Of a stretch of 10,929 nt of DNA, positions 8,334 through 10,929 are shown one piece after another. The stretch spans positions 20,160 to 31,088 of the forward strand of contig DDPL01000023.1 of NCBI GenBank assembly GCA_002342175.1, in the 5' to 3' direction. Every line of letters begins with the position of its first letter. Position 1 is the first letter of the stretch. Both the position numbers and the translations under genes were made by a program. This stretch comes from Legionellales bacterium UBA2469. GTDB taxonomy: Bacteria; Pseudomonadota; Gammaproteobacteria; Legionellales; Legionellaceae. The notes below the pieces were generated by a model. That model had not been told where the DNA came from and did not search any database. It saw only the letters and a program-made list of their open reading frames with translations.

Positions 8334-10929
8334 ATGGCTCAAAATCAAAAAATTGATGCAGGAAATATAAAAAAAGTTCCTTCTATATTTAGTTTTAATT
8401 TAGATGTGAATGCTGAAAAATCAAATCCACAAATTAAGTTTTTTCGAGATACGTTACAACTTCTTGAAATAGCTTATCGAAATAAAAGTATTTCTATTCG
8501 TCAACAGGATCTTGTGGGTGAAATCAAGCGGGCTCATCAGTTTTTCGATGGACAGGGCTTAAATTTTTTTCATTGGTTGATTCAGTACACTCAAAATTTT
8601 GGTGAAGAGCATTTGAATTTTTTAAAATTCCTGTTTGATCTGGGTGTTGGGTTTGATGTACAAGATGCAAATGGTTATAGTTTATTGGATTTAGCCATAA
8701 CAAAAGGCTATCTTGATTTAATCAAGTGGCTTGTTAAAGATGTGCGATTGAATATTGATGATGAACGCCGTAGTGTTCATTCCCTCGTGATAGCTTACCA
8801 TTCACATCAAAAAAAACAAATGTTGCATGAATATATTGAAATTGTCAATTTCATATGTGCGCACATATCTTCTCATTCAAGTTCTGGAAATCATCTTTTA
8901 CATTTGGCTGTTCGTGCAAATGATTTGCCGATGGTGAAATGGTTATTATTACAACCTCAATATGAACAAAGCGTTTTACTTAAAAACCACAGTGGAAAAA
9001 GTGCATTGATGTATGCGCTGATGTACGCTGATGAAACAATGGTCAATTATTTAATCGATAAAGGCTCAAATTTAGATGAGCGAGATTTATCGGGTAGACA
9101 TATCCTCCATTACTTTGCAAACTTTGGTTATTTAGAATGGCTTCAGGCATTCGAACTCAGTGCCCAAATAGATTTGCGTGATTACAAAGATGAAGATCAT
9201 TGTTCGGTCTTATTTTATGCTGTGCAGAGCTCTAATTTAGAACTTGTTCAATATTTGATTTCTAAAGGATTTGAAATATCACATGAGCCAGGGCTTAAGT
9301 ATAGTTTGCCGTTATATGCCTGCAAGTCTAAAAATGTTGAAATTGTCAAATGGTTGCAGTCCCAAGGCCATATTCATTTGTATAAAATTGAAAATGATGG
9401 CCGTGAAATGTGGTTGGTGGATGAACTTTCTCAAAATGCTTTACATTATGCTACAGCTGGTCAATCCTATCCGGTAACAAAATGGTTGATAGAGGAATTG
9501 GGTGCGGATATTGAATCTCAAGACTATGAGGGAGCAACGCCATTATTGAGCGTTCTGACACATGATGAATCAGAAGAGTCGCATCAAATAGTTTTATATT
9601 TATTAAATCAAGGTGCAAATAAAACGTTAAAGGTAAAATGTTATGTGGAAGGCCATGATTCTAGTGTTTCTGAAGATTTTAGAGACTTTGCATTACCTTT
9701 TTCACACGCATTGATAATGAAAGAGCATATTAAAACCCTTTTTCAATTACTTGAAAGTGAAATGTTAGATTTAAGGACTATCAATCATCACACACAAAAT
9801 GTTTTTGACATGATTATGGTTTTAAAAAAACCTTCATATATCGAGCTCATGCGGGTATTTCTAAATGCCTATAATCAGCGTCATCTTCACGATATGATTC
9901 ATGTTAAATCTTTTATGGGATATCCTATTTTTGCAGAACATTTAATCTCAAGAAATTTGATGACGATTCGAGATTACGATGGTGATGGCGATGCATTGAT
10001 TCACAATGTGGTGAAATTTGGAGAAACATTGGCTGCGATCGAATATATTCGCTCCTTTGATGATTTGAATGTGAATTATAAGACCAAGTATGGCGACACA
10101 CCTTTAAGTTTAATTGTGGCTCGCAATCATTTTAAATTTTTCAAACATTTTGTCGAAGCATTTTCAACACAACTCAATTTTAAGTATATCAATAACAAGG
10201 GGCAACACTTATTCGAGCTGCTAAAAGAAGAAGGGAAGCAGGCCTGGATTGATTGGATGATTCAATCCTTGACCATTACATTAAATAAAGAGGAACAAGA
10301 TGCTTTGTGTTTTGAAGTATTTCAGTATCAATCGTTTAAAGAGATTAAGCATTTTTGTTCTCGTATGGCGTTTGAACATTGGGTGGCGGTCAGAAAGTCG
10401 GATCAGAAACGACCTTTAACCATTTTAATTGAGCGTTTTTCAGATCAAGAAATTTTGCAAATTATGAAACGTTTTGCCCATCATCAAGTGTTAACCAATC
10501 TGAATGAAAAACGAGAAAATTTTATTGAATTGTTGCGCGCAAATCATCGACATACGTTGTTAGAGGAGTTTATGCGCCAACCTATTGAGCAGTTAAGTGT
10601 TGCTTCTTTATTATCTGAGGTTTGTCAAAAAGAATCACGTGCCGTTGTTCTAGACTTTTGTAAAATCTATGCCCAAATTAATTTAAATCAAGCGGTTGGA
10701 ATGTATTCACCATTGAAACTCATTTTTGAAAGACATGATGACGAGCTTTTGAAAAAATTTGTGCTGCAGTTTTATGGAAAACGTTTAACTTTGGAAAATA
10801 TGGATAAAGATGGTCAACATTTATTGGATTATCTGCGCCAAGAAAGACGAGGTTTATTAAATTGGTTTTGTAATCAAAAAAATTTCGAAATTTTACCCTT
10901 GGCCGATGATGTTGTTTTCGACGAATGCG
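8334..10929 (+). CDS. Large ankyrin-repeat protein, 3' end beyond the window
   Basis: An unbroken frame of 865 codons runs from the ATG at 8334 to the window edge with no stop. Ankyrin repeats are helix-turn-helix modules that bind other proteins. Recognisable units lie near residues 111-135 (DANGYSLLDLAITKGYLDLI), 184-205 (GNHLLHLAVRANDLPMVKWL), 219-250, 252-272, 287-317, 321-345, 364-395 and 398-430, with another pair near 548-610 around YGDTPLSLIVARNHF. More degenerate half-repeats such as NKGQHLFELL (621-630) and KDGQHLLDYL (825-834) continue to the end. Residues 1-75 are not ankyrin-like and contain no signal peptide; no membrane segment is seen. The ribosome site is weak (AGAGTAG, 8321-8327). 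Similar giant ankyrin proteins in Legionella and Coxiella include secreted effectors, but the C terminus, where a type IV secretion signal would sit, is missing, so effector status is inference only. No gene name is assigned. Confidence 0.85.
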   Translation, partial: MAQNQKIDAGNIKKVPSIFSFNLDVNAEKSNPQIKFFRDTLQLLEIAYRNKSISIRQQDLVGEIKRAHQFFDGQGLNFFHWLIQYTQNFGEEHLNFLKFLFDLGVGFDVQDANGYSLLDLAITKGYLDLIKWLVKDVRLNIDDERRSVHSLVIAYHSHQKKQMLHEYIEIVNFICAHISSHSSSGNHLLHLAVRANDLPMVKWLLLQPQYEQSVLLKNHSGKSALMYALMYADETMVNYLIDKGSNLDERDLSGRHILHYFANFGYLEWLQAFELSAQIDLRDYKDEDHCSVLFYAVQSSNLELVQYLISKGFEISHEPGLKYSLPLYACKSKNVEIVKWLQSQGHIHLYKIENDGREMWLVDELSQNALHYATAGQSYPVTKWLIEELGADIESQDYEGATPLLSVLTHDESEESHQIVLYLLNQGANKTLKVKCYVEGHDSSVSEDFRDFALPFSHALIMKEHIKTLFQLLESEMLDLRTINHHTQNVFDMIMVLKKPSYIELMRVFLNAYNQRHLHDMIHVKSFMGYPIFAEHLISRNLMTIRDYDGDGDALIHNVVKFGETLAAIEYIRSFDDLNVNYKTKYGDTPLSLIVARNHFKFFKHFVEAFSTQLNFKYINNKGQHLFELLKEEGKQAWIDWMIQSLTITLNKEEQDALCFEVFQYQSFKEIKHFCSRMAFEHWVAVRKSDQKRPLTILIERFSDQEILQIMKRFAHHQVLTNLNEKRENFIELLRANHRHTLLEEFMRQPIEQLSVASLLSEVCQKESRAVVLDFCKIYAQINLNQAVGMYSPLKLIFERHDDELLKKFVLQFYGKRLTLENMDKDGQHLLDYLRQERRGLLNWFCNQKNFEILPLADDVVFDEC

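Overview
The window looks like origin-proximal chromosome of a low-GC, probably host-associated gammaproteobacterium. The signs are a recF 3' end, a gyrB of gammaproteobacterial size (805 codons), a cytoplasmic AnsA-type asparaginase close to the Escherichia coli enzyme, A/T-rich codon use throughout, and a very large ankyrin-repeat gene of the kind common in Legionella/Coxiella-like intracellular bacteria. Order Legionellales is a reasonable guess; the sequence alone does not fix the genus.

Layout. Positions 1-529 are the C-terminal half of RecF on the + strand, entering from the left edge. Converging on it and overlapping it by 14 bp is a class I DNA photolyase (phrB, 516-1928, -). The 222 bp between phrB and the next gene hold three perfect palindromes with the core GTTTCACGTGAAAC. 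The middle one contains the exact 16-bp parS sequence known from Bacillus, so this is a candidate ParB-loading centromere. A beta-CASP metallo-beta-lactamase-fold nuclease (2151-3515, -) follows. It is divergent from a small P-loop NTPase (3605-4135, +), which is followed 42 bp later by ansA (4178-5212, +). gyrB (5447-7864, +) has its own extended -10 promoter. Positions 7865-8333 carry no convincing gene but contain many short hairpins and palindromes. From 8334 to the right edge there is one uninterrupted + strand reading frame of at least 865 codons, an ankyrin-repeat protein cut off by the window end.

How it fits together. recF, gyrB, phrB and parS all concern chromosome replication, topology, repair or segregation. 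In many bacteria gyrB follows recF directly; here about 4.9 kb with four genes and the parS cluster separates them. The nuclease, the P-loop NTPase and the asparaginase are housekeeping or metabolic genes with no visible functional link to the origin genes. The ankyrin protein is the accessory element of the window and may act on host proteins, but no targeting signal can be judged because its 3' end is missing.
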